From: Hippasteria phrygiana
Lineage: Eukaryota; Echinodermata; Asteroidea; Valvatida; Goniasteridae
Direction: 5' to 3'
DNA: 64,000 nt
Assembly: GCA_037893225.1 (NCBI GenBank)
Contig: JAZGUH010000278.1
Location: 474,501 to 538,500, forward strand
Positions 55,252 through 64,000 of the stretch are shown here, in pieces (the first letter of the stretch is position 1; each line of letters begins with the position of its first letter). The notes under the pieces were generated by a model. The model did not search any database. It was not told the DNA's origin and worked only from the letters and a program-made list of their open reading frames with translations. The translations under genes and the position numbers were made by a program.

Positions 55252-56022
55252 TATCGTGGCCCTGAAGGGACATCACGCATCGCAGCTTTCTGCGCAGATA
55301 TTTGCGATGTCGCAGATTTCTGCGCAGATTTCTGCGATGTCGCACATTTTATCAAGTAAAAGGTAGTCAACAAAGTGTGTTTTTTCTGCAAGTTTTTGGG
55401 GGTTTCATCAACAACATTTTTAAAGATTTTAGCATTTTTTAAACATAGTCTAAATAACGAATATATTCTATATATGCTCAAAATTTAGAGAAGACCGATT
55501 AAGTGAACTAATTAGCTTCTAATTAAAGGGCTAATAAGAACTTTTTATTTAAAAGTGGTAAGATAGAATCTCCAATAAAAATCCACTTTGGGGAAAGTAT
55601 GTGAGGTACATTTACTTTTAAAGCGACAGTGTTGTCTATACAAAATGCAGTTTTCTGAACTTTTAAATGCAAAGTTCTCGTTAGCCCTTTAATTAGAAGC
55701 TAATTAATGAACGTAATCGGTCTTTACTGAATTTTGAGCATACAAATTTTGTTGATGGAACCCCACAAACTTGTAAAAAAACACACTTGGCTGATCACCT
55801 TTTACTTGATGCGTTTGCGATTTTGAATCTACAGTTGAATCCGGGGCAGAATCCACGGCTGAATCTGCGGCTGAAATCTGCAAAGAAATGTGTGATAAAA
55901 TGTGCGACATCGCAAACAGGCCTATCTGCGCAGAAATGGGCAAAGAAATGTGCGATATCGCAAATATCTGCGCAGATGTGTCAATGTCCCTTCAGCTAGC
56001 TGCAGATCACCAGGGCCACGAT
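55252..56022. mobile_element. fold-back element copy B, complete (ends TATCGTGGCCCTG)
   Basis: The left end TATCGTGGCCCTGAAGGGAC is mirrored by GTCCC..CAGGGCCACGAT at the right, with an extra ~17 bp (CAGCTAGCTGCAGATCA) on the right. Inside: GCAGATTTCTGCGATGTCGC repeats and their inverse, and CTAATTAGCTTCTAATTAAA with its inverse near 55690. Same family as 31060-31905. No ORF. Confidence 0.8.
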
Positions 56023-56043
56023 CGATAAACCTTTCGCAAATAC

Positions 56044-56127
56044 CACAATGGTCAAAAGGCGTTGTGGGAAGGAAACGGGAGTAGCCTAATGTCTTTTTCC
56101 TTCCCACAATGCCTTTTGACCATTGTG
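56044..56127. repeat. 29-bp inverted repeat, one mismatch
   Basis: The arm starting CACAATGGTCAAAAGGC at 56044-56072 pairs with 56099-56127 (ends GCCTTTTGACCATTGTG). Loop 26 nt. Confidence 0.9.
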
Positions 56128-56262
56128 ACGTCACAACCAGGCGGTAGGCCTATTTGCGATTGGATCTATGGGGAAATTTATCTCCCCACTTTTTGGTCAC
56201 AAGGCCTTGATCTAGCCCAGATTGGACTCCTCCGTTGTGTGTACAACGCGACGGAGTCTAGA

Positions 56263-57287
56263 TTATCAATTTCTGCTGCCATTGCGAAACAATTTACAAA
56301 CATTTTTTTCTTAATATTTTTACCAGATGAAGGAAGCTGGAATTTCGCTCACATTATTCCTTGTGCCCGGAATTACAAAGATGCTTAATTGGTTTAGAAA
56401 GAGTAAATATGTCCTTGGGTGACGTGTTTACAGAAAACAACTCGCAAATCCACACTTTCGACGTAAATAAAATCCTGTACAAACTTCTCGTGCAAAGACT
56501 TACGCGCACTCATGCGCGAAATGCATAGCAACTGTGTGCCTTCAACGCATGCGTGGTAGAGTTGTGGGCGTATATTTATGTGTCACGTCACACGTTGAAG
56601 TCATGCAAATTCGCTGTTCCGGTTTCTGAATTTCCTCGATTTTTCCGTCTTTCGACTGCCGTGCGATGTCTTCGTCTTCAGTAATTTATTGTAATTGCCA
56701 AAACGGCCACCTTCGAAAAAGCCGAGAGGGGTTACAAGATATTTTCGATAAAGGTTTTGTCTAGCCACGGCACATTCAGAAAAGTCTTTAGCCGGGCCGC
56801 CATAACACCCCTTGAATGTAAGACGCAATTCCTATGTTCACAGTAAGGACACTTTGATTTCCCAGACCGTCCCATAAAAAGAACCTTTCATCAAATTAAT
56901 CCACTTCCGAAACTGCAAAACGACAGTTTTTTAAGACGAATTTCAAAAATTAATTCAGAAAATCTAAAAGCTTTGACGAATATACACGCCCACAACTCTA
57001 CCACGCATGCGTGGAAGCAACACAGTTGCTATGCATTTCGCGCATGCGCGTAAGTCATTGCGAGAAGTTCATACAGGATGTTTACGTCGGAAGCGTGGAT
57101 CTGCGATATATTTTCTGGAAAAATCGTCGCCCAGGGACATATTTACTTTTTCTAAACCAAGCATCTTTGTAATTCCGGACACAAGGACTATGTGAGCGAA
57201 ATTTCAGCTTCCTTCATCAGGTAAAAATAGGGGAAAAAATTGTTGTAAAATGTTTTCTGTGGCAGCAGAAATTTTATACCCTGGACG
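56263..57287. mobile_element. TIR element with ~320-bp arms
   Basis: Left arm 56263-56580 and right arm 56980-57287 are inverted: GAAGGAAGCTGGAATTTCGC against GCGAAATTTCAGCTTCCTTC, GCGCGAAATGCATAGCAACT against AGTTGCTATGCATTTCGCGC, and GCATGCGTGGTAGAGTTGTG against CACAACTCTACCACGCATGC. The ~400-bp centre holds a small minus-strand ORF (56732-56875). Confidence 0.8.
56732..56875 (-). CDS. 47-codon ORF with CPYC..HRNC motif inside TIR element
   Basis: On the minus strand from ATG at 56873-56875 to TAA at 56732-56734 the peptide starts MGRSGKSKCPYCEHRNCVLH and continues with an Ala/Arg/Leu helix. Two Cys, a His and a third Cys in CxxCxHxxxC spacing could bind zinc. No family recognised. It may be a captured exon, a decayed transposase zinc-finger end, or chance. 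Confidence 0.3.
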   Translation of the reverse strand: MGRSGKSKCPYCEHRNCVLHSRGVMAARLKTFLNVPWLDKTFIENIL

Positions 57288-57413
57288 TCAGTCGTAATGC
57301 AATGAAGACGTCGTTTAACCTGGGCTAGGGGATGATCCAAAGAATCACCCCCACCCCCTAGCCCAGGTTGGACGATGTCTTCATTGCACTACGACTAACG
57401 TCCTGGATACGAG
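57279..57413. repeat. ~55-bp-arm hairpin around CCCCCTAGCCCAGG
   Basis: CCCTGGACGTCAGTCGTA..AACCTGGGCTAGGGG is mirrored by CCCCTAGCCCAGGTT..TACGACTAACGTCCTGG. The right arm is also the start of the first RecQ-capturing unit. Confidence 0.8.
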
Positions 57414-57585
57414 ATGTCGCATTAATTGAAATCAAAACTTTAACAGGATTTTTTTCACGTTTACCTCGTTGTAGAAGCTAATTACATGCCCACACATACT
57501 CTTTGTGTCCTTATCTATCTGTCCGTTAGGTTCAGGAATTCCATATGATACGCTGGCCGACGTTTTTCAGGAAAATAAACTCAAA

Positions 57586-57664
57586 CGGAGAACGTCACAA
57601 TGAAACTTCAATTGTTGACGTCATGAAATTCGCTTCGCATTCGCATGAAGTATGAACCGGGCTT
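57586..57664. repeat. right half of the CCCGGTTCATACTTC MITE
   Basis: About 75 bp nearly identical to 29142-29225 (AACGGAGAACGTCACAATGA onward), inserted or recombined into unit 1 at the point where units 2 and 3 read AACGCAACGTTAAAC (interrupted by a TTAA MITE in unit 2). Confidence 0.75.
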
Positions 57665-58447
57665 TACACGTACACGGGGCACACGTATGTGCGTGTGCAC
57701 GTACGCGCGTGTGACCTCCGAAATTCTGCGATGCTGTTGCGTGAAGGCGCAATGCGCACGCGCGATTTGCCTGGCAACCACTCGCATGCGCACTGCTACC
57801 GTTTGGGCTGGCTGCGCGGTACACGTATGTTTTTTAAAGTAATATTTAATGATTTCTTCAACATTGTCAGGTAAAGTGGGAAGTAGATAGTATCGATTCT
57901 TGGCATATTCTTGGCACTATTCAAAAATCACCGGGATCGCTGGTTCAGTTAATCAATTGCTGCAACAAAATCGAAGCACAGCCTACACCGGGTTTGAACT
58001 TGTGAATTTGACCCAAAAAAAACTTTGCACACTAGTAATCACCAGAAAGGTTTCAAGTTGGCCGTTAGCTTCACTTCCATGGGATTCGCATTCTTGTAAA
58101 AACCCCGCTTCCAAAGAATCTTCTGCATGAAAACTATGACAGCAATAGAGGAAATCACGAATATCACTGCTTGTAAAAGGCTACTATGCAAATCAATTAC
58201 GCAGCACCATTATGCCTATTCAAACGCAAATAAGCGCCTCATTGCTTAAAACAAGAAACTGATCCGACGTCCTTGTACAACACAAAGGTTAAACTGTAGA
58301 TCTGCACAATGAGCAAGACTAAGTTGGCGGAGGAAATATACGTGGGTAGTCTTGAAATGTTGTTTCTGTGTAGTCTGCAGATACTTTTAAAGTTCCAAAT
58401 CTGTTTCGGGCTATAGGCGATAATAAGAACGAATTTAGGAGGATATT

Positions 58448-58624
58448 ATATACGACGTAATCGATGTTGTTTTGAAGGAAAAGGGCGTATCGTATTCCTT
58501 AAAATTAGAGCAGATCCAGGCGATCGAGTCAGTCGTCAAGAAATCCAAAAACGTCTTTGGCGTGCTACCAACTGGATTTGGCAAAAGCGATTGTTACAGA
58601 TGGCTCTCGCCAATTATGGACAAA
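58448..58624 (+). pseudogene. captured first exon of a RecQ-like helicase gene
   Basis: Fifty-nine codons in one frame: DVIDVVLKEKGVS, then LKLEQIQAIESVV, then VFGVLPTGFGKSDCYRWLSP and MDK. LKxEQ..AI followed by VLPTGFGKS is helicase motif 0 and motif I (Walker A) of RecQ-family DNA helicases. The exon ends AAA|GTGAGT (58622-58630), a consensus 5' splice site in phase 0. The first codon is ATA (58448-58450), where units 2 and 3 have ATG, so the start is lost here. The rest of the helicase (motifs Ia-VI) is absent. It lies inside a fold-back element, so it is a captured 5' gene end, not a gene in place. Confidence 0.7.
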
Positions 58625-59703
58625 GTGAGTGAGAGTTTTTTGCCGCAGGTACAGGTCTGTTATAAAATCGAGATTTGTTATGAATATTTTGGTCTGTGAG
58701 TTAAGTGTCGCCTTACAATCGTAGCATAAGAATTGTGTTTTAGACTTCTTGGGCGTTAGAACTTTTCCGAACACTTTTTGGATTGTGCCAGGGCTGGCCA
58801 GAACTTAAACTGAATTTCGTTTGTAACCTCTTCCAGACTCCTCGAACGAAGTAGTGTGGCACCCGACACAAGCAGTGGATGTGGTCGTCATTATTTTTTC
58901 ACCAAAACAAACAACAAAATTTGGTAGTTCACGACGAAATAGTCAGTGCGAACACGAACGTCACGCAAGTTGCAACGCTCACAAGTTATTGCGCCTGCGC
59001 GTAAGGGGACAGTTACTAGGCAAATCGCGCGTGCGCATTGTGCGTGCACGCGCCCGCGCGCGCAGAGGCTAGTGCTTGCGCACACGAGTAAATTAGACGC
59101 ACACATACGTATAATGTACGTACAAACTGATGAAAAGAGTCAAGTTTAACATTGCTTTTGAGTTTATTTTCCTGAAAAACGTCGGCCAGCGAAGCATAAG
59201 GAATTCGTGAACCTCACGGACGGATAGATAAAGACACAAAGAGTATAATGGGCGTGGAATTAGTGTCTATACAGTGAGGTAAAAATATTGTAATTTTGTT
59301 TCTAATTTTTTTCGACTACTTCCAGTAGCTTCATATTCTGGACTCCCTCGCAACGCGAAGGGAGTCCATATATTGGGCTGCCCCACCCCCTAGCCCAGGT
59401 TGGACGATGTCTTCATTGCACCTCCGCAAAGCGAAGGGAGTCCATACTGGGCTACCCCACCCCCTAGCCCAGGTTGGACGATGTCTTCATTGCACTACGA
59501 CTAACGTCCTGGATACGAGATGTCGCATTCATTGAAATCAAAACTTTAACAGGATTTTTTTCACGTTTTACCTCGTTGTAGAAGCTAATTTCATGCCCAC
59601 ACATACTCTTTGTGTCCTTATCTATCTGTCCGTTAGGTTCAGGAATTCCATATGATTCGCTGGCCGACGTTTTCCAGGAAAATATACTCAAACGCAACGT
59701 TAA

Positions 59704-60304
59704 AGGGACACATTGCCTTCAAATGTCATTAAATTTTACTGTTTGGAAATGTTCCTTATCTTTTATAAGAGTTGTTCATGCAAAAAACCACGTATAATGT
59801 GTTGTAATTAGTGATTAGTGATTACGAAACAAAAAAATTGGCCGCTTACCCCTGACATCTGACCCGCGATACATAGACTTATTTCCAGTACTAAATACCA
59901 CCGTCTAAATAATGCGCAAAATACGCTGTAAGAGTCTTTAGGCTGGCGCCGCAGCCAGTGGCCTTGTGAACCTATCAGATGATCGCCAGGTACAATTCTC
60001 TACCTCTCGACATAATCGCCAGTGCTGCGCGCCGTGCCACAGTACATCAAAATGGATCAACAGAACGTACTTCAACCAGATGCGACTGGAAATACGACTG
60101 GTGAACACAGTCCGCCATTTTGTGGAGTCAAAAATTTGGTTCTACAAAATGGCGGACTGTTATTTGTCACGAAATTAAACAAAAACCACGCAATTTGAAG
60201 GGATAGTTATGTGAATCTTTATATTCTACTTTAAAAAAAGCTTCCGAACCATATCCATTTTAGTTTTATAGCCCAAATCGCAAAATCCAAAGCAATGTGT
60301 ACCT
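59704..60304. mobile_element. piggyBac-like MITE, copy 2, with empty paralogous site
   Basis: A 601-bp copy of the AGGGACACATTGCC element flanked by TTAA (59700-59703 and 60305-60308). In unit 3 the same position (61308-61321) reads AACGCAACGTTAAACTTG with a single TTAA. This demonstrates insertion with TTAA duplication. Confidence 0.9.
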
Positions 60305-60585
60305 TTAAACTTGTAGCCTCTTTTCATCAGTTTCATACCGAGTTACATGACATACGCGCGCGCGCGACCTCCGAAATTCTGCGTGCGATGCTGCTGCGTG
60401 CAGCGCAGGCGCAATGCGCACGCGCGATTTGCCTGGCAACCACTCGCATGCGCACTACCGTTTGGGCTGGCTGCGCGGTACGGACGGTCTTGAAAAGTGT
60501 TTTCTGTGTAGTCTACAGATACTTTTAAAGTTCCAAATCCGTTTTGGGCTATAGAAGATAATAAGAACGAATTTGGGAGTGTATT

Positions 60586-60690
60586 ATGGACGACGTAATC
60601 GATGCTGTTTTGAAGGAATATGGCATATCGCAAAGCAGGATCCTCACTACGAACACGAACGTTACGCAAGTTATTGTGCCTGCGCGTTAG
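60586..60690 (+). pseudogene. 34-codon remnant of captured RecQ-like 5' end
   Basis: ATG at 60586, MDDVIDAVLKEYGIS as in the captured exon, then unrelated residues from the fold-back arm to TAG at 60688-60690. The same ORF occurs at 61594-61698. Confidence 0.5.
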
Positions 60691-61055
60691 GGGGTCAGTT
60701 ACTAGGCAAATCACGCATGCGCATTGTGCGTGCACGCGCGCGCGGCCTAGTGCTTGCGTGCACGCGTAATTATACGCACACATACGTTTTATGTACGTAC
60801 ACTTGGTCTGAAACTGATGAAAAGAGTCTACAAGTTTAACGTTGCTTTTGAGTTTATTTTCCTGAAAAATGTCGGCCAGCGAAGCATAAGGAATTAAGAC
60901 ACAAAGAGTATAATGGGCGTGAAATTAGTGTCTACAGTGAGGTAAAAATATTGTAATTTTGTTTCTAATTTGTTTCGACTACTTCCAGTAGCTTCATATT
61001 CTGGACTCCCTTGCAACGCGAAGGGAGTCCATACTGGGCTACCCCACCCCCTAGC

Positions 61056-62071
61056 CCAGGTTGGACGATGTCTTCATTGCACTAGGTTGGACGATGTCTT
61101 CATTGCACTACGACTAACGTCCTGGATACGAGATGTCGCATTCATTGAAATCAAAACTTTAACAGGATTTTTTTCACGTTTTACCTCGTTGTAGAAGCTA
61201 ATTTCATGCCCACACATACTCTTTGTGTCCTTATCTATCTGTCCGTTAGGTTCAGGAATTCCATATGATTCGCTGGCCGACGTTTTCCAGGAAAATATAC
61301 TCAAACGCAACGTTAAACTTGTAGCCTCTTTTCATCAGTTTCATACCGAGTTACATGACATACGCGCGCGCGCGACCTCCGAAATTCTGCGTGCGATGCT
61401 GCTGCGTGCAGAGCAGGCGCAATGCGCACGCGCGATTTGCCTGGCAACCACTCGCATGCGCACTACCGTTTGGGCTGGCTGCGCGGTACGGACGGTCTTG
61501 AAAAGTGTCTTCTGTGTAGTCTACAGATACTTTTAAAGTTCCAAATCTGTTTTGGGCTATAGAAGATAATAAGAACGAATTTGGGAGGCTATTATGGACG
61601 ACGTAATCGATGCTGTTTTGAAGGAATATGGCATATCGCAAAGCAGGATCCTCACTACGAACACGAACGTTACGCAAGTTATTGTGCCTGCGCGTTAGGG
61701 GGTCAGTTACTAGGCAAATCACGCATGCGCATTGTGCGTGCACGCGCGCGCGGCCTAGTGCTTGCGTGCACGCGTAATTTAATTATACGCACACATACGA
61801 TTTATGTACGTATACTTGGTCTGAAACTGATGAAAAGAGTCTACAAGTTTAACGTTGCTTTTGAGTTTATTTTTCTGAAAAATGTCGGCCAGCAAAGCAT
61901 AAGGAATTCGTGAACCTCACGGACGGATAGATAAAGACACAAAGAGTATAACGGGCGTGAAATTAGTATCTACAGTGAGGTAAAAATATTGTAATTTTGT
62001 TTCTAATTTTTTTCGACTACTTCCAGTAGCTTCATATTCTGGACTCCCTTGCAACGCGAAGGGAGTCCATA
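61056..62071. mobile_element. fold-back unit 3 (empty TTAA site)
   Basis: The near-identical partner of unit 2 without the MITE. A ~28-bp duplication of GGTTGGACGATGTCTTCATT occurs at its start (61057 and 61085). It ends GCGAAGGGAGTCCATA at 62071. Confidence 0.75.
61594..61698 (+). pseudogene. 34-codon remnant of captured RecQ-like 5' end, second copy
   Basis: Reads the same as 60586-60690 by eye over its whole length, including the truncated helicase start and the TAG stop. Confidence 0.5.
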
Positions 62072-63220
62072 CTGGGCTACCCCACCCCCCAAATTCAACT
62101 ACTGTGAAAAAGAAGCGTTTTTACCAAAGAAAAACGCCTAGAGTTCTGGGTAGGCCTACATGTTTTAATGTGAACATAACTGCGTGCGTTCTCATATTCT
62201 TTCTCATCTCACCCCCACCCCACCCCACTTTTTAAGGCGATTTCGGAAACGTTTGATATGCTAACAATAATAACATGGTTCGATAATGTCAAACTCACCA
62301 AGCAGGGCAAAGACCGTAAGGAGCAGGATGGATGTACGAGCGGTCGTCATTTCGGCGATGTCTTAGAGTATCTGTGATTTCGGATGTAAACTTGAGGCCC
62401 TTTTATGCTTGCTTAAAACTCCTCTTGTATTTCAAATCGAAACAGATTATGCGTTGGCATAAAATAACTGTACTCAAAATCCGTACCGTGTCCGCGTTGC
62501 GTTATTCAAAATGTGTAAAATGCGTTAAAATAAAACTACACGGAATGCAATAGGACTCTGCAATGCACGCGCGCGTGTTGCGTTATCCGTTTTGAGTGAT
62601 CCTTTGTTTTTCGTGTAATTCTATTTTGACGCATCACGCGTCACTCAATACGCATTACGCATTCGCATGAAGTACGTATGAACCGGGCTTAACGCAATGC
62701 GGACAAAATTTGAATCCCGACATATGCGACATTCTACAAATACTACATGGTCAGAGGGGAAATAGGGCAATCTATTTTTCCTGCGGTTGGTGGCTGCAGG
62801 CCAGTACCGCGGGAATGTTCTATTTCCCCCGACACAAACCATGCAGTATTTTATTTGTTTTATTGCACCTTCTTAATAAATCAACTGTTCGAAGTCTTCA
62901 TCGTCAAGAGAAGCGAATCGCGGTGCTATGGACGCAGTCATCTTGTATCTGGTTGTTTTGGGATCCACTGCGCTGTGCCCGTTTTTCCGTGCAGCACCGT
63001 GTGCATTAAAATACATAATAGGCCCTACATGATTAGATCTTGATTCCGGGGGGTGAGGTTGTAGGGAAAATAGTAATAAATAACACCCCGGGAGATAGGC
63101 CTCTTTCGAAACAGCTAAATTAATTTGTTTTGGCTGCGTCATTTTTTACTGACGAGTTAACCACGAAACCGAAGCCAGGGTTTGCGAAATGCCCAAAGTG
63201 GTACAACAATTTTCTGAATT
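62072..63220. other. no gene recognised; MITE end at 62658-62693
   Basis: Short ORFs only. CGCATTCGCATGAAGTACGT followed by ATGAACCGGGCTT (62658-62693) is a right end of the CCCGGTTCATACTTC MITE family with a 4-bp insertion. Confidence 0.5.
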
Positions 63221-63223
63221 TAA

Positions 63224-63830
63224 AGGGACACATTGCCTTCAAATGTCATGAAATTTTACTGTTTGGAAATGTTCCTTATCTTTTATAAGAGTTGTTCATG
63301 CAAAAAAACACGTATAATGTGTTGTAATTAGTGAGTAGTGATTACAAAACAAAAAATTGGCCTCTGATCCCTGACATCTGACCCGCGAAACATAGACTTA
63401 TTTCCAGTAGTAAATACCACCGTCTGAATAATGCGCAAAATACGCTGTAGGTGTTTTTAGGCTGGCGCCGCAGCCAGTGGCCTTGTAAACCTATCAGATG
63501 ATCGTCTGGTACCATTCTCTACCTCGCGACACATATCGCCAGTGCTGCGCGCCGCGTGCCACAGTACATCAAAATGGATCAACAGAACGTACTTCAACCG
63601 GCCAGCTGCGACTGGAAATACGACTGGTGAACATGGTCCGCCATTTTGTGGAGTAAAAAATTTGGTTCTACAAAATGGCGGACCGTTATTTGTCACGAAA
63701 TTAAACAAAAACCACGCATTTTGAAGGGATAGTTATGTGAATCTTTATATTCTACTTTTAAAAAAGCTTCCCAACCATATCCATTTCAGTTTTATAGCCC
63801 AAATCGCAAAATCCAAAGCAATGTGTCCCT
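63224..63830. mobile_element. piggyBac-like MITE, copy 3 (TTAA)
   Basis: A 607-bp copy with ends AGGGACACATTGCC and GCAATGTGTCCCT, flanked by TTAA at 63220-63223 and 63831-63834. Same interior as 54209-54820. Confidence 0.85.
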
Positions 63831-63916
63831 TTAAGCGTAAATGAAAACGCACCAATTGATTTGCGTGAATTTAGAAAATTGTCGCGCGACTATGTCGCGT
63901 ATGAGTAAATTGGCCC

Positions 63917-64000
63917 CAATTATTTGTTTTGTAATCACTACTCACTAATTACAACACATTATATATATTTGTTCATGAACAACTCTTATAAAAGATAAGG
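63917..64000 (-). mobile_element. piggyBac-like MITE, partial inverted copy at window edge
   Basis: TTGTTTTGTAATCACTACTC and ACAACTCTTATAAAAGATAA are the reverse complement of the left part of the other copies. The copy runs off the window; its 3' part is absent, so it is truncated on the inner side. Confidence 0.75.

Larger units (their letters stand above)
57366..59370. mobile_element. fold-back unit 1 with captured RecQ-like gene fragment
   Basis: The left arm (GGTTGGACGATGTCTTCATT.., AGGAATTCCATATGATACGC, GGAAAATAAACTC) is mirrored by the right arm (GAGTTTATTTTCC, GCATAAGGAATTC) ending in GCGAAGGGAGTCCATA at 59370. Within it are a fragment of the CCCGGTTCATACTTC MITE (57586-57664), ~500 bp not found in units 2 and 3, and the RecQ-like exon (58448-58624). 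The CpG-rich inner arms carry CGCGCGATTTGCCT and its inverse AGGCAAATCGCGCG. Confidence 0.7.
59471..61032. mobile_element. fold-back unit 2, with TTAA MITE insertion
   Basis: Same arms as unit 1, ending GCGAAGGGAGTCCAT at 61032. It keeps the captured leader (AAGATAATAAGAACGAATTT) and the start codon at 60586, but the sequence from the 15th captured codon through the Walker A part and intron is deleted. A partial extra junction repeat lies at 59371-59470. The MITE at 59704-60304 is inserted at TTAA. Confidence 0.75.

Overview
The window is 64 kb of animal nuclear DNA, very poor in genes and dense in transposable elements. The evidence for an animal is a rhodopsin-family GPCR, BEL/Pao, CR1/L2-like, Penelope-like, Tc1/mariner-like and Crypton-like relics, introns implied by splice-like sites, and long fold-back elements. 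The repeat style (fold-back elements with minisatellite arms, palindromic MITEs, long G/C homopolymers, recurring ends such as GGGCCCAATTTCA) suggests a marine invertebrate deuterostome, most likely an echinoderm. That assignment is inference. I saw no rRNA, tRNA or CRISPR array.

Layout. 0-5 kb: a minus-strand galanin/allatostatin-receptor-like GPCR (3309-4343) with two compensating frameshifts, and a truncated relic of the same gene type at 366-568. Between them are G-rich TTTGGG/TTGGGTG-type tracts. 5.6-12.1 kb: decayed mobile genes, namely a BEL/Pao gag, a CR1/L2-like LINE, a Crypton-type (DUF3504-like) gene with two frame breaks, and an internally deleted mariner/IS630-like transposase, then a 33-bp-period array of four CCAAT boxes. 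12.1-17.6 kb: mostly empty, with a 12-bp GC-rich minisatellite and a (TTGAA)n tract. 17.8-20.4 kb: the best intact gene, an 863-codon minus-strand ORF that appears to join a restriction-endonuclease-like (NERD-type) domain to a superfamily-1 helicase-like ATPase. 20.7-34 kb: nested MITEs and fold-back elements. 33.9-36.6 kb: a Penelope-like GIY-YIG fragment, then a terminal-inverted-repeat element into which a 5'-truncated CR1/L2-like LINE has inserted.

36.6-52.9 kb: four head-to-tail elements made almost wholly of satellite (605-, 401- and ~150-bp units) saturated with the CREB/ATF site TGACGTCA, usually as pairs 11 bp apart. Each element ends in a short hairpin followed by CTAG-T, with CGGAAAAGCC (or a one-base variant) before the hairpin; its inverse GGCTTTTCCG lies at the 5' ends. 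This is the structure expected of a Helentron/HINE-type rolling-circle element. The first two copies are an almost exact 4,451-bp tandem duplication.

52.9-64 kb: further fold-back elements and at least four copies of a ~600-bp MITE flanked by TTAA (piggyBac-like). There are also three tandem fold-back units that captured the 5' end of a RecQ-like helicase gene. Unit 1 keeps the Walker A exon and its splice donor but has lost the start codon. Units 2 and 3 keep the start codon but have lost the Walker A part. Unit 2 holds a TTAA MITE, and unit 3 preserves the matching empty site.

Only the nuclease-helicase ORF has a long uninterrupted reading frame with recognisable motifs. The other protein-like segments are relics or uncertain. 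No functional pathway links these genes; the window is best read as a record of transposon insertion, nesting and tandem amplification around one or two host genes.
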